Below, piece after piece: positions 1-5,776 of a stretch of DNA of 7,716 nt; position 1 is the first letter of the stretch, and each line of letters begins with the position of its first letter. Source of the DNA: Desulfobacterales bacterium (lineage in GTDB: Bacteria > Desulfobacterota > Desulfobacteria > Desulfobacterales > JAUWMJ01); NCBI GenBank assembly GCA_030613225.1, contig JAUWMJ010000130.1, forward strand, positions 1 through 7,716, read 5' to 3'. The position numbers and the translations under genes were made by a program. The notes under the pieces are model-generated. The model was not told the DNA's origin. It searched no databases and worked only from the letters and a program-made list of their open reading frames with translations.

Positions 1-49
1 GATCAGGGCAACCAAGCAGAGGAGCAGACTATAGCTGGTCGCCCTGATC
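1..49. repeat. Strong inverted repeat (hairpin) downstream of thiFE
   Basis: Bases 1-14 and 36-49 are inverted complements with a single mismatch (base 10 against 40), leaving a 21-base loop. The hairpin starts 27 bases beyond the thiFE stop codon in the direction of minus-strand transcription, so it could be the operon's terminator. The window ends before any U tract could be seen, so this cannot be confirmed. An intergenic palindromic repeat is the alternative. Confidence 0.5.
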
Positions 50-76
50 ACGCACATCTGCAGCACCTGTGAACGC

Positions 77-1318
77 TTACAGAACGGATATTGTGCGACC
101 TTTTTGTTCCGAACGGGCGTGAACGGTTACTATATTTCTAATTTCTTTGATGTTTTTTTCAATATTTTCAGCCCCAATAATTTCGGTGACCAGACATACG
201 GTTTTAGCTCCACTTGACAGGACGTCCCTTAAATTGTGCCGTTTTATCCCGCCAATGGCCACAAAGGGGATATCATGGGTTTTGACAACATGTTCAAGAT
301 ATTCAAGCCCCACGGCATCGCAGACATCCTCCTTGGTCCGGGTGGTAAATATGGGCCCCACGCCGATGTAATCCGCCCCGTCCTCTATGGCTTTTTTTGC
401 CTGTTCAGGCGAATGGGTGGAACACCCGATCATCATATGGGGGGCAATTTTCCGAAGGGCTTTAACGGGAAGATCATCCTGTCCCCGGTGAATGCCGTCG
501 GCGCCCACCATCAGGGCAATGTCGGCATAATCATTGATAATAAAGGGAATGCCTGCATCTTCAGTGATTTTGCGGATATCACGGCACTGATCGTAAATTT
601 CTTTAAGACTTTTATCCTTTAACTTTTCGCGGTACTGGAGGATATCAATACCTGCATACACCATCTGTTTTGCCACATCCACATTGGTTCGCCCAAGGGA
701 GAACTTTTCCCCTAAAATGCCGTAGATGCCGCGGGGAAGCTGCCGGGAAAAAGGTGACAAAAATTCTTTTTCCCTTCCTTCATTTATTTTATCCTTTGCA
801 TGTCGTAAAACAATACCTGCCATGATCGATGCCACCATGGCGATTTTTGGCGGGAAAAGCGCAAACTCGTCCTGGTCGGATATAAAATCCCCGAGGATAT
901 GGCAGTTGCCCAATTTTCTAGTTGTCACCCCATCCATATTTTCGCCGGCAATACCCGAGGCTGACACCACAACCTTGTCAGTTCCGGAAAGTTCTTCAAT
1001 AATCATTTTCTTCAAACTTTTATTGTCAAACCCTTCCACGACAATGCTGCAGTCTGAAAACAGCACCCTTGCATCTTTCGGCTCAATTTTCTTTTCAATC
1101 TTTTCAATGACCATTTCCGGGAATATATCCTTAAGATTTTTTTCAAGGCTGTCGGTCTTTTTTTCTCCAACCTGGGAGAGAAAATAAAACTGCCGGTTGA
1201 GATTTGAGGCTTCTACACGATCAAAATCCACAATCTTGATCTCTTTCACCCGGGCCTGGGCAAGGTGTCTTGCCACGTTCGATCCAATGCCGCCGATACC
1301 TGCTATACCGATTTTCAT
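77..1318 (-). CDS. thiFE: ThiF-ThiE fusion: ThiS adenylyltransferase / thiamine-phosphate synthase
   Basis: This is a 413-residue bifunctional cytoplasmic enzyme. Residues 1-~180 are a short ThiF/E1-like adenylyltransferase. They show the nucleotide-binding motif GIGGIGSN (7-14), the DFDRVEASNLNRQ stretch (31-43) and GFDN (96-99). This part would adenylate the C-terminal glycine of ThiS so that it can receive sulfur. I see no CxxC zinc pairs, as in other short ThiF proteins. Residues ~198-395 are a ThiE TIM barrel: QYREK (228-232), NDYADIA (262-268), DGIHRGQDDLP (274-284), GCSTHS (298-303), GVGPIFTTRTKED (319-331) and AIGGI (354-358). ThiE couples HMP diphosphate with thiazole phosphate. The linker is residues ~180-197. 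The ATG overlaps the thiH stop (ATGA), so translation is probably coupled. Separate thiF and thiE genes are commoner; this fusion recurs, from memory, in Desulfobacterota. The last ~15 residues are not conserved ThiE sequence. Confidence 0.93.
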   Translation of the reverse strand: MKIGIAGIGGIGSNVARHLAQARVKEIKIVDFDRVEASNLNRQFYFLSQVGEKKTDSLEKNLKDIFPEMVIEKIEKKIEPKDARVLFSDCSIVVEGFDNKSLKKMIIEELSGTDKVVVSASGIAGENMDGVTTRKLGNCHILGDFISDQDEFALFPPKIAMVASIMAGIVLRHAKDKINEGREKEFLSPFSRQLPRGIYGILGEKFSLGRTNVDVAKQMVYAGIDILQYREKLKDKSLKEIYDQCRDIRKITEDAGIPFIINDYADIALMVGADGIHRGQDDLPVKALRKIAPHMMIGCSTHSPEQAKKAIEDGADYIGVGPIFTTRTKEDVCDAVGLEYLEHVVKTHDIPFVAIGGIKRHNLRDVLSSGAKTVCLVTEIIGAENIEKNIKEIRNIVTVHARSEQKGRTISVL

Positions 1319-2424
1319 CAGAAAAACTCCCAGTCCTTGAAAACCGGCTGATACCCGTTTTGCCGGATCATTTGTGTTATTTCTTCCACGCTTCTGGTAT
1401 CCGTCACTTCAAACTGAACCGTCGCATCATTGGCTTTTAAGGCATATCCACCGACATCGGTTTTGGATCCCGCCGAATACCGTGTAGCCCCCAGACGAAT
1501 AAGCTTGTCCCTGAAAAAGGCAGACTCCCTTGTGGATATGGTGATCCCAAGCCTTGGCATAAACAGGCGCCAGGCCAGCATAAACTGAACAAAACCGATA
1601 TCCGTAAGCAGATATTTCGGCTCAATCCCGCCCCGAGCCTTTGTCATCCTGGGAAGGGACAGGGAAATCTCCACATCCGGGAATTCCTTCTCAAGATATT
1701 CGGCGTGAAGACATGCCATAAAGGCTTCCGACCTTGGTTCCCCAAGACCGAACAAGGTCCCGATATTGACAGCCCTGAACCCTGCTTTTGCCCCCCTTTC
1801 AGGGGTCAACAGCCGATAGTGCTAGTCTGATTTTCTTCCCTTTGGATGGACCTCTTTATAAATCTTCTGGTCATATACTTCCTGGTATACGGTCAAAGAA
1901 TCGGCACCTGCCTTTTTCAGGACATGATACTCTTCTTCATCCATGGGAAATATCTCAAGGGCAATGGAAGAAAAATACTTTTTCAAGACCCCGACGGCTT
2001 CTTTCAGATATGACATTGGGGTTTTAGCAGGCGCTTCTCCGGTCAGGACAAGGATGTGGCGGATACCCGTGTCTGCAATCACCTTTGCTTCCTGTTCAAT
2101 CTCTTCTATGGAAAGCCTGGTTCTTTTAAAATTCATAGCTGTATTAAACCCGCAATAGGTGCAGTGATTGGAGCAGTAATCGGAAATATACATGGGGGCA
2201 TAAAGCCCGATGGTTCTTCCAAAATACTGATGGGTTATCTTTCCGGCTTTTTGGGCCATCTCTTCTAAAAACACTTGGGCCTGTTCGGATAAAAGATTGA
2301 GAAGATCATGAGGTTCAAGGTGGTCCCGGTTCAAAGATGTTTCGATATCAGCCTTTGTAACAGACTGAAAATATCGGTCAAAATCAAAAAATTCAAACTT
2401 GTTTACCAGGTTCATAAAAGGCAT
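1318..2424 (-). CDS. thiH: 2-iminoacetate synthase ThiH, interrupted by an in-frame TAG codon
   Basis: ThiH is a radical SAM enzyme that cleaves tyrosine to dehydroglycine (2-iminoacetate) and p-cresol for thiazole formation in anaerobes. The first 200 codons carry the CxxxCxxC cluster motif (C84, C88, C91, in CSNHCTYCGF), LTGEAP (127-132) and LTVYQEVYD (177-185). Codon 201 is TAG (1822-1824). The same frame then continues with the expected ThiH C-terminal part: RLLTPERG, NIGTLFGLGE, EISLSLPR, STRESAFFRD and a final KDWEFF. Read through, the product is 368 residues, close to the 377 of E. coli ThiH, so nothing else is missing. The start ATG has a GGGAG ribosome site 8 bases ahead, and the thiG stop lies within that gap. 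The gene may be a fresh pseudogene, a sequencing error, or a gene needing amber decoding. A second ORF could start at TTG 1809, but that fragment would lack the Fe-S cluster. Family assignment is certain; function is not. Confidence 0.88.
1822..1824 (-). other. In-frame amber (TAG) codon inside thiH
   Basis: The codon lies between GRKSD and HYRLLTPER. ThiH relatives usually have an aromatic residue here (E. coli reads KQDFFWRLETPDR from memory), so TAG is one base from a Tyr codon (TAT/TAC). No frameshift is involved: codons on both sides share one frame and no residues are lost. Possible readings are a nonsense mutation, a base-calling error, or decoding as pyrrolysine or by a suppressor tRNA. 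Nothing in this window encodes a suppressor tRNA or pyl gene. Confidence 0.9.
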
Positions 2425-2428
2425 CTGA

Positions 2429-3211
2429 TCACTCCCTTAAAAACCCGGTCAAAGGCGAAGATGCTTCAGCATACGCTTTTCTGTCTGCCATATTGGAAAG
2501 ATAGGCCATTCTGCCAGCTTCCACAGCCAGGGAAAAGGCTTGTCCCACTAAAACCGGATTCTGACTGGTTGCAATGGCGGTATTGACAAGCACAGCATCC
2601 GCGCCCATTTCCATGGCTTCCGCTGCATGGGAAGGCCTGCCGATGCCTGCATCCACCACCACAGGAATTTTGCTGGTCTCAATTATCATCTTGATCATGG
2701 GCTTCATTTCAAGTCCCCGGTTGGTCCCGATGGGGGAACCAAGGGGCATGACTGCCGCGGCCCCGGCATCAAAGAGTTGTTTGGTCACGGTAATATCCGG
2801 CATCATGTAGGGCAGAACGATAAACCCTTCCTTTGCTAGTATTTCCGTTGCCTTGAGCGTTTCGTGATTGTCCGGCAACAGATATTTCATATCCGTGATC
2901 ACCTCTATTTTAATGAACTTTCCACATCCGGCTTCCCTTGCAATTCTTGCAATACGGACCGCTTCCTGTGCGGTTCTGGCCCCTGATGTATTGGGCAGCA
3001 GCGTCACCGAATCAGGAATATAATTTAATATGTTTTCCTTGCCTGCATTGGGCTCAACCCGTCGCAAGGCAACCGTTATCATTTGGGAGCCGCTTGCCTC
3101 CAGCATGGGTGTGATGAGTTCCCTTGATGCAAACTTTCCCGTTCCGGTGAACAGACGGCTTGTAAATTCAACATCGCCCAGACAGAGCGTATCATTTATG
3201 ATATCCGGCAT
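2429..3211 (-). CDS. thiG: Thiazole synthase ThiG
   Basis: ThiG is a TIM-barrel enzyme that condenses deoxyxylulose 5-phosphate, dehydroglycine and the thiocarboxylate sulfur of ThiS into thiazole phosphate. It forms a complex with ThiS, and with ThiH in anaerobes. At 260 residues it has the normal family length. Visible family motifs are FTGTGKF (21-27), [13 protein letters not shown] (72-84), the Schiff-base lysine region FIKIEVI with K101, VLPYM (132-136), [12 protein letters not shown] (155-166), [24 protein letters not shown] (185-208) and NTAIA (210-214). The ATG follows the thiS stop directly, with a GGAGG ribosome site inside the end of thiS, so the two are probably translationally coupled. 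The stop lies 4 bases before thiH. The reading frame is intact and looks functional. Confidence 0.97.
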   Translation of the reverse strand: MPDIINDTLCLGDVEFTSRLFTGTGKFASRELITPMLEASGSQMITVALRRVEPNAGKENILNYIPDSVTLLPNTSGARTAQEAVRIARIAREAGCGKFIKIEVITDMKYLLPDNHETLKATEILAKEGFIVLPYMMPDITVTKQLFDAGAAAVMPLGSPIGTNRGLEMKPMIKMIIETSKIPVVVDAGIGRPSHAAEAMEMGADAVLVNTAIATSQNPVLVGQAFSLAVEAGRMAYLSNMADRKAYAEASSPLTGFLRE

Positions 3212-3409
3212 TTATCCTCCCCCCACAAAACTTAACAGTTCAATATTATCCCCCTCTTTGATGGAGACATCCTCCCAGGTCTTCTGCCTGATCACTTCAA
3301 AATTGACTTCAGCAATCAGGGAAATGGGATCAAGGCCCTTCTCCAGGACAAGATCCATCAGGGTTTGGCTTTCTGATTCCACTTTTTTCCCATTCAGGTT
3401 TATTTTCAT
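3212..3409 (-). CDS. thiS: Sulfur carrier protein ThiS
   Basis: This is a 65-residue ubiquitin-like sulfur carrier. It opens with MKINLNGKKVE, a typical beta-grasp first strand, and ends in LLSFVGGG. The terminal Gly-Gly is the site adenylated by ThiF and converted to a thiocarboxylate, which delivers sulfur to ThiG. Length and ending are normal for the family. It is the first gene of the operon, about 100 bases downstream of the TPP riboswitch, and a likely ribosome site (AGAGG) lies 4 bases before the ATG. thiG starts at the next base after its stop. Confidence 0.96.
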   Translation of the reverse strand: MKINLNGKKVESESQTLMDLVLEKGLDPISLIAEVNFEVIRQKTWEDVSIKEGDNIELLSFVGGG

Positions 3410-3507
3410 AAAACCTCTGCTTATTCATGTCACCTGAACAGTTGGATTTGATTTTTCGGGATGTATAAGGATGTAAAGAAAGGATAAAAACTAAAGGAGT
3501 TGATGCT

Positions 3508-3605
3508 TCATACACTTTCCCTACGCCGGTACTAACCGTATCAGGTTCCAAGGGTTGAAGTTTTAAACTTCTCTCAGCTTTTGATAAAAGCACCCCCAGT
3601 GAACT
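3508..3605 (-). promoter_or_regulatory. TPP riboswitch (THI element) leading the thi operon
   Basis: Read on the minus strand, the conserved THI-box pieces occur in order: GGGGGTGC, GCTGAGA, ACCCTTGGAACCTGAT, GGTTAGTACCGGCGTAGGGAA. P1 can close between 3598-3601 and 3513-3516 (CACT with AGTG). The element lies about 100 bases before thiS, so thiamine diphosphate should repress the thiSGH-FE operon. I found no clear intrinsic terminator between riboswitch and thiS, so control of translation initiation is more likely than attenuation; this last point is inference. Confidence 0.96.
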
Positions 3606-3612
3606 AACTGTG

Positions 3613-3644
3613 TCTGTTTATTTAAAATCCATACGAGTTGTCAA
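3613..3644 (-). promoter_or_regulatory. Possible promoter of the thi operon
   Basis: A perfect TTGACA (minus strand, 3644 to 3639) is followed after 18 bases by a weak -10, TAAACA (3620-3615). Transcription would start near 3608, just ahead of the TPP riboswitch. The good -35 and the position support it; the poor -10 makes it tentative. Confidence 0.35.
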
Positions 3645-3739
3645 TAAAAACATTTGAATGAATATGGTTTTTTAATTTAGCTATTATTCAGCCACGCTTC
3701 TGTTTCCGGGATTAAACAAGGCTGCTTGTAAAGAAAATA

Positions 3740-3770
3740 TTGACTTGATCACCCTTATTCTGTACATAAT
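3740..3770 (+). promoter_or_regulatory. Possible promoter of the cobalamin riboswitch transcript
   Basis: TTGACT (3740-3745) is a good -35 match. The best -10 choices are CATAAT (3765-3770, 19-base spacer) or TACATA (3763-3768, 17-base spacer). Either puts the transcript start a few bases before the riboswitch P1 stem at 3785. The assignment rests on position and on one good hexamer. Confidence 0.4.
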
Positions 3771-3784
3771 TACTGTACTTTTTG

Positions 3785-3927
3785 TGGTTGCCTTGGCAAA
3801 CGGAACACGGTGAAACTCCGCGACGGTCCCGCCGCTGTAACCGGAAATATCTGTTTTTTGCAGTGACCACTGTGAAAACGGGAAGGTTAAAAAACAGATT
3901 TGCTGCCGGAAGTCAGAAGACGAGCCA
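3785..3927 (+). promoter_or_regulatory. Cobalamin (AdoCbl-type) riboswitch
   Basis: The canonical pieces appear in order: a CGGTGAAACTCCG-type stem, ACGGTCCCGCCGCTGTAA (core), GGGAAGG (about 3880-3886) and the B12 box GCCGGAAGTCAGAAGACGAG (from 3905). P1 can form between 3785-3789 and 3923-3927. A long peripheral helix pairs 3849-3859 with 3889-3899 perfectly, enclosing a CAGTG/ACTG hairpin at 3861-3872. With the terminator that follows, it should switch off transcription when cobalamin is plentiful. Confidence 0.95.
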
Positions 3928-3955
3928 GGTAATTATCATTGTAGAATCTGATGGC

Positions 3956-3997
3956 AAAGGGTTTTGTGAGAATACATCTCTTACAAAATCCTTTTTT
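3956..3997 (+). terminator. Intrinsic terminator of the cobalamin riboswitch
   Basis: Bases 3956-3971 pair with 3977-3994 in a long, nearly perfect stem with a 5-base loop, and the 3' arm runs into six T residues (3992-3997). It lies between the riboswitch and the ORF start at 4030, the expected place for a transcription-attenuating expression platform. An outer 8-bp helix (3942-3949 with 4009-4016) can enclose it. Confidence 0.85.
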
Positions 3998-4029
3998 AGT
4001 TTTGCAGGAGATTCTATAGCGAGGAGACT

Positions 4030-4416
4030 ATGACAACACAACTTGAGTATGCGCGCCAGAACACCGTTACAAAAGAAATGCAAATCGTAGCTCAAGCCGA
4101 AGGACTGTCTGAAGCCTTTGTCAGGGAAAATGCGGCAAAGGGTGAAATTGTTATCCCTTGTAATCCCAATCGAAAATATCAGAAGGTTACCGGAATCGGA
4201 ACAGGGCTGAAAACCAAGGTCAATGCTTCCATTGGAACATCTTCTGATATCTGTGACATCAGTTTTGAAGTAGAAAAAGCAAAGGCTGCCCAGGAAGAAG
4301 GGGCCGACACCCTGATGGAATTGTCAACCGGCGGGATCTGGGGAGGGAGGCTGATTCTAAAGGGAATTTGTTCACGTTGCGGCAACCCGGTAGCCCGTGT
4401 AATAGAAAATGAGTAG
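4030..4416 (+). CDS. Truncated ThiC/BzaF-family N-terminus fused to a foreign CxxC tail
   Basis: The frame has 128 codons, with ATG preceded by GAGGAG 3 bases upstream. Residues 1-101 match the start of the ThiC superfamily: TQLEYARQ, IVIPCNPNR, GIGTGLKTKVNASIGTSSD and GADTLMELSTGG. The cobalamin riboswitch upstream, and wording such as KVNASIGTSSDI and MELS, favour BzaF (5-hydroxybenzimidazole synthase, anaerobic B12 lower-ligand synthesis from aminoimidazole ribotide) over ThiC (HMP phosphate synthase). After STGG the family continues with about 300 more residues, including the C-terminal CxxCxxxxC cluster site. Here the frame changes to IWGGRLILKGICSRCGNPVARVIENE and stops at TAG (4414-4416). 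The tail looks like the C-terminal zinc-ribbon end of an unrelated small protein. No ThiC-like sequence resumes downstream in any frame I read. It cannot be an active synthase and is best regarded as a remnant, though the frame itself is open. Confidence 0.75.
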   Translation: MTTQLEYARQNTVTKEMQIVAQAEGLSEAFVRENAAKGEIVIPCNPNRKYQKVTGIGTGLKTKVNASIGTSSDICDISFEVEKAKAAQEEGADTLMELSTGGIWGGRLILKGICSRCGNPVARVIENE

Positions 4417-4494
4417 AATCAGAAACTACAGACCTCGTAATTTATTACTGAAAAATGACGCTAAACCTTTAAATGATAAGAGATTGCATAATAA

Positions 4495-4557
4495 TTGGAC
4501 ACTGCACTCAAGCTTCAGGTGTTCCGAAAAGGCTTCACTACGCCCGATAATGTCCAA
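4495..4557. repeat. 63-bp inverted-repeat element between the BzaF remnant and the YkgJ gene
   Basis: TTGGACA (4495-4501) and TGTCCAA (4551-4557) are perfect inverted arms; weaker complementarity lies inside (AAGC with GCTT). The element sits in the 184-base gap after the truncated gene, close to the presumed deletion point. It could be a small mobile-element scar. No T tract follows on either strand, so it is not a usual intrinsic terminator. The rest of 4417-4600 shows nothing I recognise. Confidence 0.35.
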
Positions 4558-4600
4558 AAAAAAGACCTATTTTCCTAGCATTTTACGAGATCTGAAATGA

Positions 4601-5212
4601 ATGTGTATGGATAAAAAGCTTGATAAAATAAAAGATATATATAAAGCATTCGAAACAGAAGCGGTTGCATATAAAGAAAACGCTGCCTGCGGCAAAGGCT
4701 GTTCTTATTGCTGCACAGATGCAGGCAGCGTCGATATCACTACTCTTGAAGGACTTGTGATCCTCGAAAAGGTCCGTAGCCTGCTCCGACCCCTACAAGT
4801 CAAAGTTAATAAGGCTCTTGCCGGGGATTTAAAAAAGAGGGAAAAGGGACAGCACTCTGCCTGCCCTTTCCTGATGAAAAACAATGCGTGCATGATATAT
4901 GAAATCCGTCCCTTTTCCTGCCGCAGGATCTATTCTGTTCACATATGCAACCAGGACAATCCACCCATGTTAAGTCGCCAGGTCATGAAGATGGCTGAAA
5001 AGACCATCCGGGCGCTTCAGATATTGGACGACACCGGTTATTCCGGTCATATCTCTTATATTATGCACATGCTTAAAGCACCGAAATTTCTTTCCACCTA
5101 CCTGGCCGGTGAGCACAAACCTGAAGAGGTGATGGCCTTTGGAAAAACACATAATATAGTTATAAACTTAAATGTATCAGATTCGTTGAAAAATAAGGAA
5201 ATGGTAAAGTGA
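4601..5212 (+). CDS. YkgJ-family cysteine-cluster protein
   Basis: This is a 203-residue soluble protein of the YkgJ/UPF0153 type, whose conserved cysteines are thought to bind a metal or Fe-S cluster. The family's function is not established. The signature is complete: CGKGCSYCC (C30, C34, C37, C38), CPFLMKNNACMIYEIRPFSCR (C88, C97, C107) and C116. There is no signal peptide or membrane segment. The start is uncertain between ATG 4601 and ATG 4607, because no strong ribosome site is visible (only GAGAT at about 4589-4593). The stop overlaps the next start by GTGA, so both are probably translated from one message. No promoter is evident. Confidence 0.82.
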   Translation: MCMDKKLDKIKDIYKAFETEAVAYKENAACGKGCSYCCTDAGSVDITTLEGLVILEKVRSLLRPLQVKVNKALAGDLKKREKGQHSACPFLMKNNACMIYEIRPFSCRRIYSVHICNQDNPPMLSRQVMKMAEKTIRALQILDDTGYSGHISYIMHMLKAPKFLSTYLAGEHKPEEVMAFGKTHNIVINLNVSDSLKNKEMVK

Positions 5213-5391
5213 CGTACAATTTTGATCCTGATCGATGGTACAAAAACGAGTTTGAGTTTATAAAAACAGAATATAAATCAGGTAAAATAACCAAACAGGA
5301 ATTTAAATCATCATTAAAAGAGCTTGGAAAAAGATATGAAGAGATGTGTGACCGGCTTGACGGAACGTATCAGATTTCCAACAATCATTAA
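5209..5391 (+). CDS. Small conserved-looking hypothetical protein (60 aa) coupled to the YkgJ gene
   Basis: This 60-residue highly charged protein begins at GTG overlapping the previous stop (GTGA); AAGGAA about 8 bases upstream can act as ribosome site. The start MTYNFDPDRWYKNEFEF is rich in aromatic and acidic residues. The rest (KSGKITKQEFKSSLKELGKRYEEMCDRLDG) looks like two amphipathic helices. No cysteine cluster, signal or membrane segment is present. The tight overlap suggests a joint role with the YkgJ-type protein, perhaps as a partner. The function is unknown to me. Confidence 0.65.
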   Translation: MTYNFDPDRWYKNEFEFIKTEYKSGKITKQEFKSSLKELGKRYEEMCDRLDGTYQISNNH

Positions 5392-5404
5392 CTAGTTCCT
5401 TAAA

Positions 5405-5423
5405 CCTTCAGCTATGCTGATGG
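5405..5423. repeat. Short inverted repeat after the small-protein gene
   Basis: Bases 5405-5412 pair with 5416-5423 with one mismatch around a TAT loop, 14 bases after the small gene's stop. There is no T tract, so a terminator role is doubtful. A second small stem (5439-5444 with 5467-5472, GCGGGT/ACCCGC) follows. Confidence 0.35.
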
Positions 5424-5538
5424 TCCAAGCTTTGCTATGCGGGTAAGTGAGAGAATGCTTTTCACCACCCGCTTCGGGCTTCGCTCTGCAAGCTACGACC
5501 CGACAAGTTGCTCGACACGCAGAGTATGCAGAGAGAAA

Positions 5539-5581
5539 ATATCTTTTCTTTTCTGCTGAGAGGCCAGAAAAGAAAAGATAT
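5539..5581. repeat. Perfect 16-bp inverted repeat with 11-base spacer
   Basis: Bases 5539-5554 and 5566-5581 are exact inverted complements of A/G against T/C composition, with an 11-base GC-richer loop between. It is the strongest palindrome in the 385-base gene-free gap 5392-5776. It could terminate or stabilise transcripts from either side, though no classical U tract follows. I see no coding potential in this gap. Confidence 0.7.
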
Positions 5582-5631
5582 AAAGCGTGATGGCATTTAG
5601 GATAATAGCCGTGCAAATAAGGACACGCTTT
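5582..5631. repeat. 8-bp inverted repeat with 34-base spacer
   Basis: AAAGCGTG (5582-5589) and CACGCTTT (5624-5631) are exact inverted complements directly abutting the 16-bp palindrome to the left. The interior has only weak complementarity. Role unknown. Confidence 0.35.
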
Positions 5632-5666
5632 TGAATGAAAGGTATGTATTGCCGTAAGACTTGTTG

Positions 5667-5703
5667 TTATTTGTTTTCCTTCCTCTCAAAGGAAAACAAA
5701 TAA
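5667..5703. repeat. Perfect 15-bp inverted repeat with 7-base loop
   Basis: Bases 5667-5681 and 5689-5703 are exact inverted complements with a CCTCTCA loop. The stem is A/T-rich apart from a GG/CC near the loop. It resembles the palindrome at 5539-5581 in size and purine/pyrimidine bias, and may serve as a convergent-transcript barrier between the small-protein gene and the radical SAM gene. Confidence 0.65.
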
Positions 5704-5712
5704 AAGAATAAA

Positions 5713-5742
5713 CTCTGCGTTCTCCGTGGCTCTGCGGTGAGA
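5713..5742. repeat. CTCTGCG-type degenerate short tandem repeat
   Basis: Three degenerate 8-9 base units occur in a row: CTCTGCG (5713), CTCCGTGG (5722), CTCTGCGG (5730). On the other strand this reads as the CGCAGAG-type intergenic repeat that I recall from many Desulfobacterota and other bacterial genomes. Its function is not known; here it precedes the radical SAM gene's terminator. Confidence 0.5.
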
Positions 5743-5756
5743 ATTGTTTTGTCAAA

Positions 5757-5771
5757 GACCCTTTCAGGGTC
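5757..5771 (-). terminator. Probable terminator of the radical SAM gene
   Basis: On the minus strand, GACCCT-GAA-AGGGTC forms a perfect 6-bp stem starting 6 bases after the TGA stop, followed by TTTGAC. The U tract is short, so termination may be weak. Position and symmetry support the call. Confidence 0.5.
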
Positions 5772-5776
5772 ACCAT

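Noticed and set aside
70..130. Near-direct repeat TGAACGCTTAC / TGAACGGTTAC at 70-80 and 120-130
   Set aside because: Only 10 of 11 bases match and it lies at the thiFE coding end; chance is likely and no attachment-site context is visible.
1318..1809. A separate gene starting at TTG 1809 encoding the ThiH C-terminal half
   Set aside because: It is the continuation of thiH in the same frame after the amber codon; no ribosome site was found for it and it would lack the radical SAM cysteines.
1800..1830. Frameshift in thiH
   Set aside because: Reading the codons across the break shows one frame on both sides; only a TAG codon interrupts it.
3330..3593. 87-codon minus-strand reading frame ahead of thiS
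   Set aside because: It reads through the TPP riboswitch and overlaps thiS in another frame; it has no protein-like features.
3782..4033. 83-codon plus-strand reading frame
   Set aside because: It is a translation of the cobalamin riboswitch and its terminator.
4409..4600. 63-codon plus-strand reading frame after the BzaF remnant
   Set aside because: No ribosome site, no recognisable motif, overlaps the preceding stop and spans an inverted repeat; does not resume ThiC-like sequence.
5392..5616. 74-codon minus-strand reading frame in the palindromic gap
   Set aside because: It is made of the inverted repeats and low-complexity sequence; not protein-like.
5392..5776. CRISPR array or tRNA gene in the gap
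   Set aside because: No regularly spaced identical repeats and no cloverleaf were found; the symmetry is from separate palindromes.
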